NCBI GenBank assembly: GCA_036924285.1
Contig: JAYKYS010000073.1
Coordinates: 27,679-91,678 of the forward strand
Reading direction: 5' to 3'
DNA from: Asterella californica
Taxonomy: Eukaryota > Streptophyta > Marchantiopsida > Marchantiales > Aytoniaceae
Length of the DNA: 64,000 bases
A program made the translations under genes and the position numbers. The notes below the pieces were generated by a model that ran no database searches, was not told where the DNA came from, and saw nothing but the letters and a program-made list of their open reading frames with translations. Of the stretch, positions 12,163-25,300 are shown in pieces; the first letter of the stretch is position 1; each line of letters opens with the position of its first letter.

Positions 12163-13075
12163 TAGCTTTGCTGGTAGTGTTACTAGCACTCACAGGGTTG
12201 AGAGACGCCACCTTTCAACAGCTTCACCTTGTGTTTGCACAAACTCATCATCTTTTATCAAAGCAGCTGCTTGTTGCGCATCTCTGCCAGTTGTGGCAGA
12301 GCTGTTTTTGTTGTCATAGGCTTGCTATTGTCAGTTTGCATGGCATTCTAATGCTTGCTTTCTTGCTGTATGTAGTCCTGCTTGATTGGATGTTGTGCTG
12401 TGCTTCTCTTGTTGGCTTGGCTATTGTGTTCTGTCATCGAGCTGAAGCCGTCGCCGTTTTTGCCTGTGTAAGCACGCAGGCTAGAAGGTCCCAAGTCTGC
12501 TGGTGCTCCCCAATTCTCAAATGCTAACTTTGCAATCATGCACTACTTTGCTAAGGAAGCGTGCTCTAGTATGCGCACACCAGTAAATTGGCTCTGAGCA
12601 AACAACATTATACTATAGCTTGCAGTATGAAAATGAAATATATTTTGTGAGCAGCGCTTTGCACCAATACATCAAAGTGTGATTTCATGACAAGCGCCTG
12701 ATCACCTGAAAATGTTGACAAAATGTGCCAGATTTTAAGAGTTTCCAAGAGTGTGATTTTCCACAGTGCAACGTTAGCATACCACTCCTGGTCGCTCTGT
12801 TCGTGCAATGCTGTTCTGAACGAAACCACGGGGTATCATTCGGCGCATCGGTGCACCAAGGTCTTCGGGGCGGATCTGCAAGTTGCTACGTTTGACTTTG
12901 CTGTTAAACGTTTGACAGCGGCCTTTTGTACTGTCTCGATCCGTGGCAAGTTGAAGCATTGGTTGCTTGCTGGCCATATCTTGGCAGCGCCAATCTTGAC
13001 TGCCTCATTCGGTTTTGTAAGGGTCAAGCTCTGTCATCCAGGCCTGTACCCCATTAATGCATAGCCCTTCCCCTC
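12163..13075. other. Intergenic region, no gene seen
   Basis: Downstream of the rhodanese stop and upstream of the PAM2 gene on the same strand. Open frames here (for example 12723-13064 on the plus strand) lack splice context or family resemblance. It presumably holds a 3' UTR and the promoter of the next gene. Confidence 0.4.
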
Positions 13076-15241
13076 ATGGCTGAGAAACCGGCACCTAGGC
13101 TGAACGTCTTTGTTCCCGGTCCAGCTCGGGGCGCACATCCTAAGCTGGTGAGGCGACATGCTGCACACGTGCTTTGCCGCCTGCTGAAACGTGCCTGCTG
13201 ACAGAATGCTGTCCATAGTCAGCCCAGCAACATAGGAATAGTCTTGTTCAGCTTCTCGCAACCTGGCAGACTCAGCAGTGTGTGTCCACACAGGCTCCAG
13301 ATGACACCTGGGAGGCCAGAGACCTCCAGAACAAAGAAGAGATCAAGAAGAGATATGAGGTAAAGGAGGCCAAAAGACTGCAGCAGGAGGCAGAAGAATG
13401 CTCGACCATGTCACCAGAGGAGAATGGTAATTAGTCACTGCCCTGTTGATCTCTCTGCATGCAGCTTGCTTGCAGTCCTTGTCGCATCTTTATTACATAC
13501 TGGCAGTGCGCACCCAGCATTGTTTAGAGATGCATGTCATGGCCATGTCTTATCGTTGATGCACCTGTTTGGTTAGCCCTCACATTCTGTGGCAATAGTA
13601 GATTGCACGGTTGGTAACAAATGTTACATCTGCCCGCTGGAGCTCTATTTCATGCCTCCTAATCAGGCAAATATCAGCATGTAGCACAACACTTGAGACT
13701 CTGCGGCTTTGCACTTAGCATGGCTAGCAAACAAGCAGGCAGGCATGGTCTCAGGCAGCTTGTGATCATCTGCCAAAGCCAGCACTGTGGCTCCTAACCA
13801 GCAGTGTGCGCTGGAACTGTATCACTGTACAACAAATGCAACACAACAGCTCTGCGCTGCAGCATTCTTGGTCAAATGGACCTTATTTGCCTTGCAGAAC
13901 AATGGAAAGGGCTGAAATCTCAGCAAGAAGACAGCAGGCAGAATGTAGCACAGAGCTTATCAACTACACAGCATGTAATACAGCATGCCTTCAATCCAAA
14001 CGCGCCTGAATTTGTTTCAAGCAAAGTGCTAAAAGGGACCAGCGCGCAGATTTGCATGTCTCAAATCAGTTCCAAGCCTCTCCATTCTGCGTCAATGGCG
14101 TCACAAGCAAAAGGTTGCTTGCTGGATAGGCACAATACAACCAGTGAGCCAGCATCCCCAAAGATTCCAGCCGTGACCAATAGCCAGAGAGCAAGCAGTG
14201 TACAAGAGAGACAGGAAGCATGTGTGAGGCCCAGTTCCACTAAAGATTCAGCCAATGCTGCTGCCCCTTCAACAAGCGCATCAGAGCTGAGCCTCAATGC
14301 ATCGCCCCATTCAGGTGCTGGCAGCGCAGCAGATGTGCAGAGCATTGCCGCACAGGGTGCTAGAGGCTCCTGGCTGACAGTAGGTAAGGCGCAGCAAAAA
14401 CACAGCGGTATAGACTGCATGCAATCAGAGGTGATTGTCATGTGCTTACGCAGATGCTGTCAGAACAGCTGAAGAGACAGCCTGCATCAGGCAGGAGGCA
14501 GAGCTAGAAGAGCAGCAACTGCTGGGATCAGACTTCAGCACCAGCAGGCGTGTACAGGTACAGTCTGCATGTCGCCTTGCTGCTGCTCTAGTTAAGCTGC
14601 TGGTCGAGCTTCTGGTTGATGATTTCCATCCCAAGCAGCATTGGGTTTCACCAACTGTGCTTTATGGCACCACATTCACACAGGCAGCCTCACACTGCTG
14701 TGCTGCGCCTCTGTTGTAGGAGGATCTGAATAAAATCCTGGACATCACTCACCACCTTACAGCACTGATTTCCTCAGACCATACCGAGGACAGGGATCAC
14801 ATGAACAAGCTGTACATTGGGGTGGCAGCAGCGGCAAGGAGAACTCGGAGGCTTAAGGAGACCTGTGATGTTTACCTTCACAACCAGGTCAGCGCATATG
14901 AAAGCACCTTTTTTGCAGTTTGCAGTAGGCTTGCCGAATGCACAATTGCTGCAGCAAGGAAGTTTGAACGACCTGTTTCATGGTGAATGCATGATTACCC
15001 ACTAGCGGCCTGTACTCAAGCAACCAGTCTCAAGAATTTTGGAAAGTTGTATCGAAGGTACCCTAAATGACGACTTGGATTCAGCCAGTCAAGCAGCTGG
15101 CTGCATGTGCTGACCCTGTCAAGCATGCACAGCGCAGACGATGACCTCATGAGGAGTCTTACAAATGGTATAGCAACTTGCTGATTGTTGCAGGCTGCGT
15201 CTAGGCGTGGTAGCAAGACAGAAGCTGATGGACAAGCCTAG
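13076..15241 (+). CDS. PAM2-motif (PABP-binding) protein of unknown function
   Basis: Six exons (13076-13147, 13294-13426, 13898-14383, 14454-14557, 14720-14887, 15194-15241) join in phase to 337 codons (336 aa). The start is MAEKPAPRLNVFVPGPARG. A charged, probably coiled-coil segment follows (LQNKEEIKKRYEVKEAKRLQ). FNPNAPEF, preceded by an Ala/His-rich turn, fits the PAM2 consensus (LNPxAxEF), which binds the MLLE domain of poly(A)-binding protein. The middle is Ser/Ala/Thr-rich and likely disordered. The C-terminal third is helical (EETACIRQEAELEEQQLLG, EDLNKILDITHHLTALISS). I do not recognise a catalytic domain or an Lsm domain, so this is not a typical ataxin-2. A role in mRNA regulation is inferred from PAM2 alone. 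The last exon is the least certain; an alternative acceptor near 15006 gives another tail. Confidence 0.6.
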
Positions 15242-16516
15242 GCAACTCAAGCATCTGTGATTTGTAGTGTATTGTTATCTCACAGCATGCTGGCTGCTAT
15301 GACGAATCTAGCTAGCCTTTGTACATCTACAACTGCCTGTGTTTCTTGGCATGCTTTCTTCATTAACAGCCTTCCACTACTAAGCTTGCAGTCCATCCAT
15401 TTTACTTATGTTTGGGCCAGCATCTAGAGTTCAGCTGTGTATGTATGCATAGAGTCATAGTTGTGCATATGCCGGCATTGCTGTAATGTATCAAGTATGC
15501 ATCAGAAGTACTGTTGTACAACACACACTGCAGATTATTGCAGTCTATTCAGCCATGATTTACAACTGTGACTGTGCCATGTCTCCTGCTTGGCACAAAA
15601 GGCAGGTCGTGCATTAGATACTGAGGATTATGCTTCGTGCATTAGATGCACAATCAGGGTGACAGAGTCAGCGTCACAGACCAGGCAAACCAGTTTGAGC
15701 CAGCAGTGGCTGTTTGTGACTACGTGCTGAGAAGAGAACAGTGTCGCCTGCAGTGCGTAAAATCTGGTGTTTGCTGGCTACTGCAGAGGCCTGGCTGCAG
15801 ACAAACATGATTCAAGTTTTGCTAGTTTGCTCACCAAGGTACGGTGTGAAATCCAGAGTTTTCTGGCCGGCTCTTGGTTTTCAGCTGGGCTTGTATTGCT
15901 TCTTGTAGGAATTCTCATCCCGAATGCCTTGCTGATAAAATGGCTACTGTGTTGTAAATAGCTTGCTTTGACTTGCCTTTACTTTCCAAGATGCTGCACA
16001 CAATCCTGAAAGCGCTCTCAGAGCCATTGGAGGTTTTAAAATTAAATTCCCAATTCCCAATTGAGGACTGGGGCAGTGTTGATCTTCCTGCTATGGTAGC
16101 ATAGACATTTCACTGATGCTGTCTGTACAGGCTTGCCAGCCTGGCAAGTAATCCCGACTTGGAGGTACAGGCCTAGCACAATCAGACTTGTTGACGTGGT
16201 CTGGTTCAAAAGTGGAGTCTTTCTCAGTCTTGATGCCTTACAGTGCTTTGCCTGACACAGACAGAGCTGCAGGTTCAGTCTGACATACTTACGCATTAAG
16301 AAAATGGGGCACAAGCTGCTGTCCTTTGTTCCGCTTCCTTATAACCATGCTTGACTCACCAGATTTTTGGTAAAGTTGCCTCAGAATCAAGACCTCAGGT
16401 CTATAGCATTGCATAAAGATCAGTCTTGTTGAAGTACATAATTGTTGAAGTATATACTTGGGACACCACTCTATTGATTGTTGAGATCATGACCTGCTTA
16501 GGTGCTGTGTTGGGAC
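15242..16516. other. Intergenic region, no gene assigned
   Basis: About 1.27 kb between the PAM2 gene and the convergent SDR gene. One plus-strand frame at 15767-15961 ends in a strongly hydrophobic stretch (SAGLVLLLVGILIPNALLI), like a tail anchor. It has only a GTG start and no supported upstream exon, so I do not call it a gene. Confidence 0.35.
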
Positions 16517-18876
16517 TCAAAGCGCAGCTGACAATGTCAGCCGAAGGGTAATTTCTTGAGGGACACAAGAAGAGCTTGTGCGCACAGCCAGCATAGCAGC
16601 CTCTGCAATATCTGTCGTCTGTATACATCTATCGTGGTCAAATCTCCCTTCAGTCATTTGTGTAGCAACACCGGCTGCACTGGGGAAAGCCACATTCAGT
16701 AAACAGTACTGATTGCAGGGGAGGAGCAGGTAACATCGACAAACAACAGCCTGCCAGTGCCCATGTGTGAAGCTCAGTCTGTACCAAGTCACTGTGGCAG
16801 GCAAATGCAACACAGTGTAATGAATAGCACAGTCTGTAAAACTGCACATTCACGCTAACAGTCCAAACAATGAACGTGCCAACATGCAAAGGAACTCTTG
16901 GTTCCAGGGCTTGTACCTGGGTGAATGGCGACCACCTTGACATTCTCCTGTCTCAAAGCCTGTGTGAGCATACCACCATAAGGAATGCTGTGTTGCATGG
17001 TGACAACAAATATCAGCTGACCGGGCTTGATAGTCTTGCAATATTCAGGTGCAGTGATGCTGTCAGATCATGCTGCTATACTTTCGTCAAAAACTGCAGA
17101 GGCAAGTTGTGGTTTTTCTCAGCAGGTTTGAGCCGGCAGATTGGAATTCTCGTCAGGCATTTCAGGAATGCAGATGCTCTGCCTGCGTGTTCAGACTCTG
17201 CGCAGGTATTTGCAGACAGGACAAGCTGACCGGATTCACCTTCACAGCAACTGCCCACTATATGCTACTGTGCGGTGCCCACTGTCAACAAGCTTTCCAA
17301 AGGACCTCAATGAACATACAAGTACAGTCAAGTTGCATTGCTTGAGCGCAGTCCAGTTGGACTGCTTGACAACAACAAGCAAAAGACAGGTCGAGCCAAT
17401 CCAAAGTATACCTCATAGCAGCTGAGGCTCCAGCCCCGCAGGCCCCACTTGCTGGCAGCATATACAGGGGTGGACTTCATGGACTCCAGTCCTGCTATGG
17501 ACCCGATGTTGATAATCAAGCCATCCTGCAGGGCTCAGACCAGAAGCACATCCGACTGTGACTGTGCACTGAGAATGATACATTGAATGTACAATCAACT
17601 GGCTAGTACGCTTGAAACAGTGAGGATGCAATGGACAGTAAATCTATACAAGAGGGTGAAAATGCATGGAAGGAAATCAGTAGTGCAGCCAGCAGATGCT
17701 AGTCCAGTAGTCCTTAAATGCTGCGCTGTGCTGCGCTGAGCTATGAATGCTATGAATGAGCAGGATGCTCATTCATTGTCAGCACCCTGCTTTTTGCAGG
17801 AGCACAGGGCGGCATACTGGAGAAAAAAGCCCAGTTGCGTTCAAACACACATCATTGCTAGGCACGCAAAGACCGCAATGAAGGAGGGCAAGCTGCATAG
17901 AGGAGACTCAGCATAAGACTGGCAATACTTGTGGGTGAACAGACAGGATTTTGAATCCTTTCTGCAGATCAACTAACAGCCGGCAAGACTTTGTGCAGGT
18001 TGATACAGTCAGCCGACCTTGCGCTTGACCATGCCAGGGGCAAAGGCGTGTGTCAGTGCCATGGGTGCCAACACATTCAGCTTCAAACACCTCTCCCAGT
18101 CAGTCATGTCACCTGCAGTCCATTGCAAGACTGTGCAATACACAAAAGCAATTGCTGGTGAAAGAAGGCAGAATTAGTGCATATGCAGGTGTTGTACTTG
18201 AACAAACTGTGTCTGCTGGTTGGCTCCTAGGCATGCAAGCAAGATATATCACTTGCAATGCTCAAAATTCAGCTTTACCTTCACAAGCACTGCCTGCTGT
18301 CATGATTCCTGCGTTATTGACTAGCACATCAACTTGCTTGTCTGCCAACACCTTCTTGGCAAGGGAGTCAATGTCTCCAGTGTTGACGAGATCAAAAGGG
18401 TATATCTCGCAGTCTGCTGCTCCCTGGGATTTGCAGCTGTCTGCCACCTGAGCAATACTGTGTGGTGATGGATTTGTGAAGCGATATCAAGATGGCTGGT
18501 GTAGGTCGTAGGCAACATAATTAGCTTACAAGACATGCAAGACGAGTGATATGTGTATGATATCGCCAGTACTCGGGGGGATGAGTCCTCATCTCACCAG
18601 TCAACTACATTCGCATTTTAAAGCAGGTAAGCTGACAAAGTAAGACAGCATGCATACCTCTTCAAGCTTATCTTCATTCCGGGCAAGCAGGGCAAGACTG
18701 GCTCCTTCGCGGGCAAAGGTCTCTGCAATTGCTTTACCGATGCCTCTATTGCCTCCAGTCACAAGGCACCTCTTGCCAGCAAGAAGACCGCTCGATGCCA
18801 TCGTTACAGGTCTCAGAATCCTTGACCTTGACACGCAACATACGGATGACTGGGAATGCAAAAGTGACTTGACCAT
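16517..18876 (-). CDS. Classical short-chain dehydrogenase/reductase (SDR)
   Basis: Six exons (18876-18658, 18447-18279, 18112-18018, 17525-17412, 16959-16917, 16674-16517) give 265 aa from the ATG at 18876, or 240 aa from the ATG at 18801 (MASSGLLAGKRCLVTGG). The longer form would add a 25-residue basic leader that may target an organelle. Motifs: TGGNRGIG (cofactor-binding Rossmann loop), VDVLVNNAGIM, INIGSIAG (catalytic Ser) and PVYAASKWGLRG (YxxxK catalytic pair). The C-terminus VPQEITLRLTLSAAL resembles a subfamily of bacterial and plant NADP(H) SDRs. The substrate cannot be told from sequence. All introns are GT-AG. Confidence 0.88.
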
Positions 18877-19395
18877 ATCGTGACTCCGCTAAGATTTGGA
18901 GCCCTTACAGTTCTGCTGAATCACAATCAAACGCTGATTGGCCGGTTGGTCAACTCTATAGCTACTCAAAGCATGTGCATGCAAGGCGTTTAGCAGTGCC
19001 CACCTTGCAGCTCAGCACCACGAGCTAGACAACAGCACACTACAGCCGTGACTCGTCTCAGGGATTTTACAGTCGTATTTTGCTTTGTAGCGCTGCGTCG
19101 ATAAGCCCGAGCGTGGACTGGCAGTGCATGAGGTCATACAGGGTTGTAGTCATTGTGTCCAAGACAGTCAATCTGAATTGTCTGTGACTGCCCTTTACAG
19201 CACATCATTCAACTTGAACTGTCACTGACTGTCCTTTACAGGACATCATACTCACTACCTGGTATGTGCAAGAATGGATTCGTATGTTTTGTATAATCTC
19301 CGAAGCAATCCCGAGGTCTTATGTGTGAGCAGGAGCCGGTGGGTGCACAATGTAGTGTGCATAAAGATTCGTTATATATGTAATGCAGTACAACA
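18877..19395. other. Intergenic region: SDR promoter side and ELP1 3' end
   Basis: 519 bp between the SDR start and the ELP1 stop, both on the minus strand. It contains two near-identical copies of a roughly 20-nt motif around GTGACTG(T/C)CCTTTACAG (near 19182-19240). No open frame is convincing. Confidence 0.4.
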
Positions 19396-22300
19396 CTACT
19401 TGGGTTCTGCTGGTAGGCTGACTGGCCGCAGAATGTCCCACTTCCAGTCCACAACGCTAGGGCCACCAGGTACTGGCCTGCCCGGTGTCTGCTGACCCTG
19501 TTGCTCCTGATGTGATGTAACTGGTGGGGGAGGGTTGTCGTTGATATACTGCTGAGCTGCCTGTTGCTCAGTGACAAGATAAGATAGCTGCTGCTGCAGC
19601 ACCCTAGCATCTGCTTCATGTCCTGTAGTAAGCCAAGCACAATCTGAACAGATGCAACACAGAGCATGTATCCCGTCTGCACAAGGGCACCCAAGGCCTA
19701 CACTAAGAATTGACAAGACACATACGCCGGTGCCAGGGCCAGTGGCAGCGTCATTGTCCTGATGGCCTCACTTTGAGGTCAATCAACTGGATGTGCCGAT
19801 GCTATGATGGGCCTGCTGCAATTGCAATGTAGGTTTGTGGCATGACGGACCTGAAGGGCATTCATTGGAGAACACATAAACTGGTGCAGCATCGCAAGCA
19901 CTAGTTCAGCCATACCTAGCAGGGTCAGCAGCTCTGCCAATTGGCCAGCTTCCGACAGCTGCTTGGGTGAGGGGGCTAAGGCTGCAATGTGCTGCCCCAG
20001 AGCCCGCTCCTCTTCAGGGCTGCCTTGCCTTATACGCCCACTCTTATCCTGCAGCCGCAACAAATAACACGGCATGTTTGTCGACTAACACGTAATGCAA
20101 GCAGAGCATGCACTGCTGACATCAACTGCATACATTGCTTCTTCTGTCAGCATGTGTCAGCAAGTAGATGCGACAGATCATGCTTGAAGGCACAACAGGA
20201 GGCAAGTAAGAACGCCTGCAACTGTACCCGCAATCATTCCCAAGCCAACACCATCAGCCCATGACGTGCTTGATTAGGCACCGTGCACTGATGGTCTTGA
20301 TTTGCATTAACTGCAGGCCTTCTCGCTTGCCACCTTTTGTGCATAGGCATGCACATCACTTTCGTTTTCAATGCATGACTTTTAAGTGCTCATGGCGCAA
20401 GCTGTAACAATTGCGAAATGCATGTGGCTTTCCTTGATGACATTGGCAATACCCTTCGCTACATGATCTGAGTGTGTCCTGCCTACCTTCCTCTGCTTTC
20501 GCTTGTAGGGCTTCTTGCCACCGACAGTTGAGGCAGGGCGACCGCTGCTGCCTGTGACTGAACTTGCCCCAGTGGTGGAGCCCCCATAGGCGCTCATGCC
20601 ACTCACAGCGCTCGATGCCTCTGACGCCGTGTCATCAAAATCACGCCCTGAAGGCTGTGCTTCATCTTCTTCAGCAGCCAAGGCAGCCTACGCACGCATT
20701 CATGGTCAAGCAAGCAACCACTTGGTAGGAAGCACTATGACTGAGAGCGTGAAGCATGCATTGCTGTGTGAAAGTGTGTTGCTGCTGATGACTGATGTTT
20801 AACACAGCTCTGACAATATCCAGCCAGCGTTGCAAGGCAGCTGACAAGACACGACCCAGAGGGAGCAATGTCGTAAGCAGCAGTAATAGCATAGCAGCTC
20901 ACAATCAGCTGAGAATGCGCTGCTGGACATTCTACTGCAGGTGCATTTCTGCACATTTGCAAGGAGAGCATTGCAGGTGGATTGCAAGCCTTGAACCCAA
21001 AACCATCCATCATTTTGGTATGTAAGCACTTTGACCACAGAACTTTGATGGTCCGGCCAGTGCTTCAAAACAGGCATGAAACAGCTTACGCCGTCATGAT
21101 CCTCAGATGTCTAGCAACTCAGCACTCATCACAGCCAACTACTCAATGTAGCTGAGGTTGTTGTCAGAGGCAGTGTATGTTCAAGGTACTGATGTGCAGG
21201 GCAGGGCAGAGCAGTGCAGGGCAGGGCAGGGCAGGGCAGGGCAGTGCAGGGCAGTGCAGGGCAGGGCAGGGCAGGGCAGTGCAGGGCAGGGCAGAGCAGT
21301 GCAGTGTACACCTCCATGGCACTCCTTTTGTGGCGCACTTCCTTCAGGCGTGTCAGGTACTTGCTGACCCGCTCCCGCTCCTCCCTGACGTCCGCCACAG
21401 CTGTGGCAGCTGCCTCGGCACTGGCAGGCGCCACAACAGTGTCCACCAGGTCATCCCTTCCATGCCTGTACACCACACACCACATGCACGTTAGCTTCTC
21501 TGTCCTAAATTCTGGGTCACTTGACCTGTAGTTACATGAAAGTAAGGCATACTGTTGTGTATGGTGCGTGAACATGCTACCACGTTCAACTTGCAGCTGC
21601 TTAGCTCCAAGCTTGCAACAGACTACTACACCCTCTGTTTATCATTCATTAACACAGAATTTGACAGCGTCAGACAATTTTGTGTGCAGGGCTTGGAAAT
21701 AGACCAATGTAGCATAAAGTTTGCCGTTTCAAACATTGGCCTTTGATCAGCAGTCAGCAGAAGCAGCTTCAAACTCATTCTGCACAGAACAGCTCATGAG
21801 CTCCAGTCTGCACAGTGGCATTCCTGCAGTGTCCCTGTTCTTGAAATCGACACACAAGTCAGGCAGTGACATACTCACTTGTAGGCCACTCGCAGAGCTT
21901 CCCGCCATTCTCTGGCCTGAGTCAGTAAGCTGACTCCATTGTCCAGGTCAGCTAGGTATTGCACGGCCACAGTTGCAGCCGCTGCTAGGTTGCCCATGCT
22001 GGAGAGGCTGTCCACCAGGTCAGCTGCTAGCCTCCTCACCTGCCCTTCCTGCCACCCCATGCGCCCTACACATACCGTGCAGGGCTTTGAAGTGATACCA
22101 CCCAAACCCACTGCTCCCTATTGCACTGTTGCCGCAACATTTGCTGACGCACAATGACAGGCAAGGACAAACAAGGACAGGTTTTTAGCTGCTATTGCAG
22201 CTGCAGTCAGTTGTGAACTTCAAGTTGGTGTGAGGCTGGGGATGGGGGTCGGGATGGGGATGGCGGCATGGGGTGAGGAGGGTGTAAAATAGGGCAAGGG

Positions 22301-25300
22301 CAAAGGTGCAGGTGGAGTGGGGGGCCAGCAGGGGCGAGTGCAAGGGCAAGGGCAAGGGCAACATGTAGCAGAGTCAGGAGTAGGAGGAAAGGGCAGCAGC
22401 GACAGCAACGGCAAGGGCAAAGGCAGGGCAGTGGCTCGAGGGCCAAGGGCAGCAAATGACCTGCAAGGGCGAGGGCCATCTGCCAATGGCCAGCAGCTTT
22501 GTATGCCTCCAAGGCGCGTGGCAAGTCCTGAGCTGCAGTGAAAGCTAAAGCAGAGTCCTCCTGCAAGTTCCTCTGTGAAAGCACCTCTCCATACACTCCC
22601 AGCACAGCCTTCCTGGCCTCACCCCTTTCCCCAATCAAGTGCAGCAGTTCCCTCAGCAACCCCTGTACGCCACATCATACGGTCTCCTTTGTACACACAA
22701 GAGTCAGCCAAACCCTTCATAGACCTCTGCTGAGAACAGCTGTCATAACTTGCAGCTTCAGCTGGTTTAAGTCTGCAAGGCCTTGGGCCAAACCTAGGCA
22801 AAAGGCCAAGCAATCCTGCTGCTGACAAGACTGCAACAATGCAGAACAATGCAGTACATGCAGTACTCTGTGGTCTGACGCAGTAAAATGCAATGTGATG
22901 CAGTGCTGCTGGCTGGGAGTGACGGAGCAGAGGGCATTGCCTTGGCTCTGGCCAGATGTAGAGCCTTGGGGAAATGGTCCTGTCCAGCAGCAACCAGGTG
23001 CTGCAGGGCGCGGTCAAAACGGCCCAGGTGCATGTCCATGGCATGGTGCCTGAGCCCTTCTGTGGGCGCCTTCACCAGCTGCTGCAGCTCCATCAAATAC
23101 TCCGCGGGGTCCCTCTGGCTGTGAGCCACCACCATGTAGGCCAGCTGCACATCATACATGCCCAGAGCTGTCCTGCATACATGTGATACTGCAGTGATTA
23201 CGTGTCATCAGTGTGAGCTTGTGCCGACTTCCACAATGGCAGCTATCCGCATGCCAGGACTGTGACAGGAGCACAAGGTGGGAACATGACTACATTGTTT
23301 GCACCGACGGGACGGAGAGTGATCACCGGCCTTCATCACAGTGACAAGCCGTGTGACACATGCACACGTATTACGCACAGACGCATACAGGCATCCACAA
23401 TGTGGTGTACAATGCAGTATGGATATGGCTCAGCACACAGTTCCTAAAGAAACAGACAAGATGGTGCCTTCGAGCATGAAAATGCACAGCAACCTGAAAG
23501 ATTGGCTTCCTCTGCTGTGCAGTGTCAAGAGGCTCACTTGTACAGTCGCTCCACATCCACAGTCAGCAGCAGATGCTTCAACCCTTGCTCAGCGCTCAGC
23601 TCAGTTTGAGCAGGCTTAACAGGCTCATCCAGGTCAGAATCCTCTGCTGTGTCATTGCTTGTCCCCAGCTGAGGACCTGTGTATATCATTGAACTTGCGT
23701 GCAAGCAATAATTCAGTTTACACCCCTCCGCCCTGGTTGATGTTAGTGAAGATCAGAGGGATTTTGCAGCTTCGGTTCACTATGAGCTTCTCATAGTTTG
23801 CGCATAACAGCGCAGTCTCTTCTTTCCTGTTCTTTCCACAGTGTACATGCGTTGCCATTAAAACTTCTAAGGGAATCATCAGACAGTGCACATGTGGTAG
23901 GGGCGGTTGCCTGTGAGAACAAAATGAACCCAGCACTACAAAGTGATGACTTACCCTCTGCTGCTAGCTGTCGTTCTTTCACTTGCTTCACAATCCCCAG
24001 AGCTCCTTCCAGCTCCCCAACAACCGCAAAGCTTGCCAGAATAGGGCGCAAGAAGCGGCCCTGGCCCCCTGCGGAAGCTACCAAAGAGGCCCTAAGGGCC
24101 TTTGCAACCAGCTCAATCTTCCTTGACTGTGGAAACTCCTCTGCTGCCTGCAATTGGCAACACCAGCATCACAACTATGCACTGCCAGTGCAGAACAATG
24201 CTGCCTGTGTGGTAAGCTGATGCCTTTTGCTGGGATGCCAAGCCAGACACACAACTCTGGACTCTCCTTGTGCGACAGTCGTCTGTTCTTTCCTTGCTCT
24301 TCACACAAACTTGCGCAGCTTTACATGAACAGCATCACTATAACTAGAAATTAGTCAACAACCCTTCTTTTCAGTGGGTCTGTCCATGGCGCGGATGCAG
24401 CAGACAACATGAGTCATGCCTGAAGTTTGTCAGCAGCAGGGCCTCTGAGGCTGAACAGTGAGTCATCAGCTTCAGACTTGGCTTTCATGGGTGGTGGGGG
24501 CATGGCAGCTGCATACATGCCGCCTTCGCCTGTCACGCTGCTGGCCTTCAAGCTGGTCAGCAAATCCACAATGTCCTGGTCATACTGCATGCAATCAACC
24601 ATTACAGTCTACAGTCCATGCTGAGGAGAGAGACGCAAGCCACCAGACATCCTGGCATGAAAGCACAGCTGATGGTCGACCGCAGTAAACAGACCTCACA
24701 GCAAAGCTCAGGGTAGACTAGGCCCGCTCAAGTCAGTCAAGCTCAGAACAAAACAAAACAGACTGGATCTAAAAACACAGACATGCTCTGAATAGTGACA
24801 TCATGAGCTGGCAAGTGTCAATGTGGTTTTTCTGCTTATCCTGCATGCTGTAAGCAAGCTGTTGCTTCAAACCATACTGGCCAGGCAAAAGCAGGCTGCT
24901 GTCTTGGAAGGCAGAGCCTTGTATACAAGCAGGAGGGTACAGGCACTGCATATTTAGCACAGTGTCTTTTTGGAGGCTCTGCAGCAATCGCAGCAGGGTC
25001 TCATGCATCCATTCCATGGCTTCCTCACTCAAGTCAAAGGTGAGGAAGGCAGGATCCGGGCAAGAGATTTGCTTGGGTAGGGCCCTTTTGGCAGGTGTAG
25101 GGGGCAGGGAGGAGGTTTGCTGGAGTAGTCATGTTGGAGGCAGGGGGGTTGGTGAACAGGCCGACGGACAGATCTACCTGGACTTCTCGCACAAAGTCGT
25201 CAGCATGTGTGAGGAAGGAAGGCCATGCATAGTCCACAATGACATTTAGGTCAACTCTGTTGTTTGATGTCAGCTCAAACGCCTCGCCAAATTGCCCCCT

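Noticed and set aside
15767..15961. Small tail-anchor-like open frame
   Set aside because: It has no ATG start, no supported upstream exon and no family resemblance. Kept only as a remark.
21129..21575. Frames made of Gln-Gly-Arg-Ala or Cys-Pro-Ala repeats
   Set aside because: They are translations of the GCAGG pentamer array; only the ELP1 exon 21465-21312 is real.
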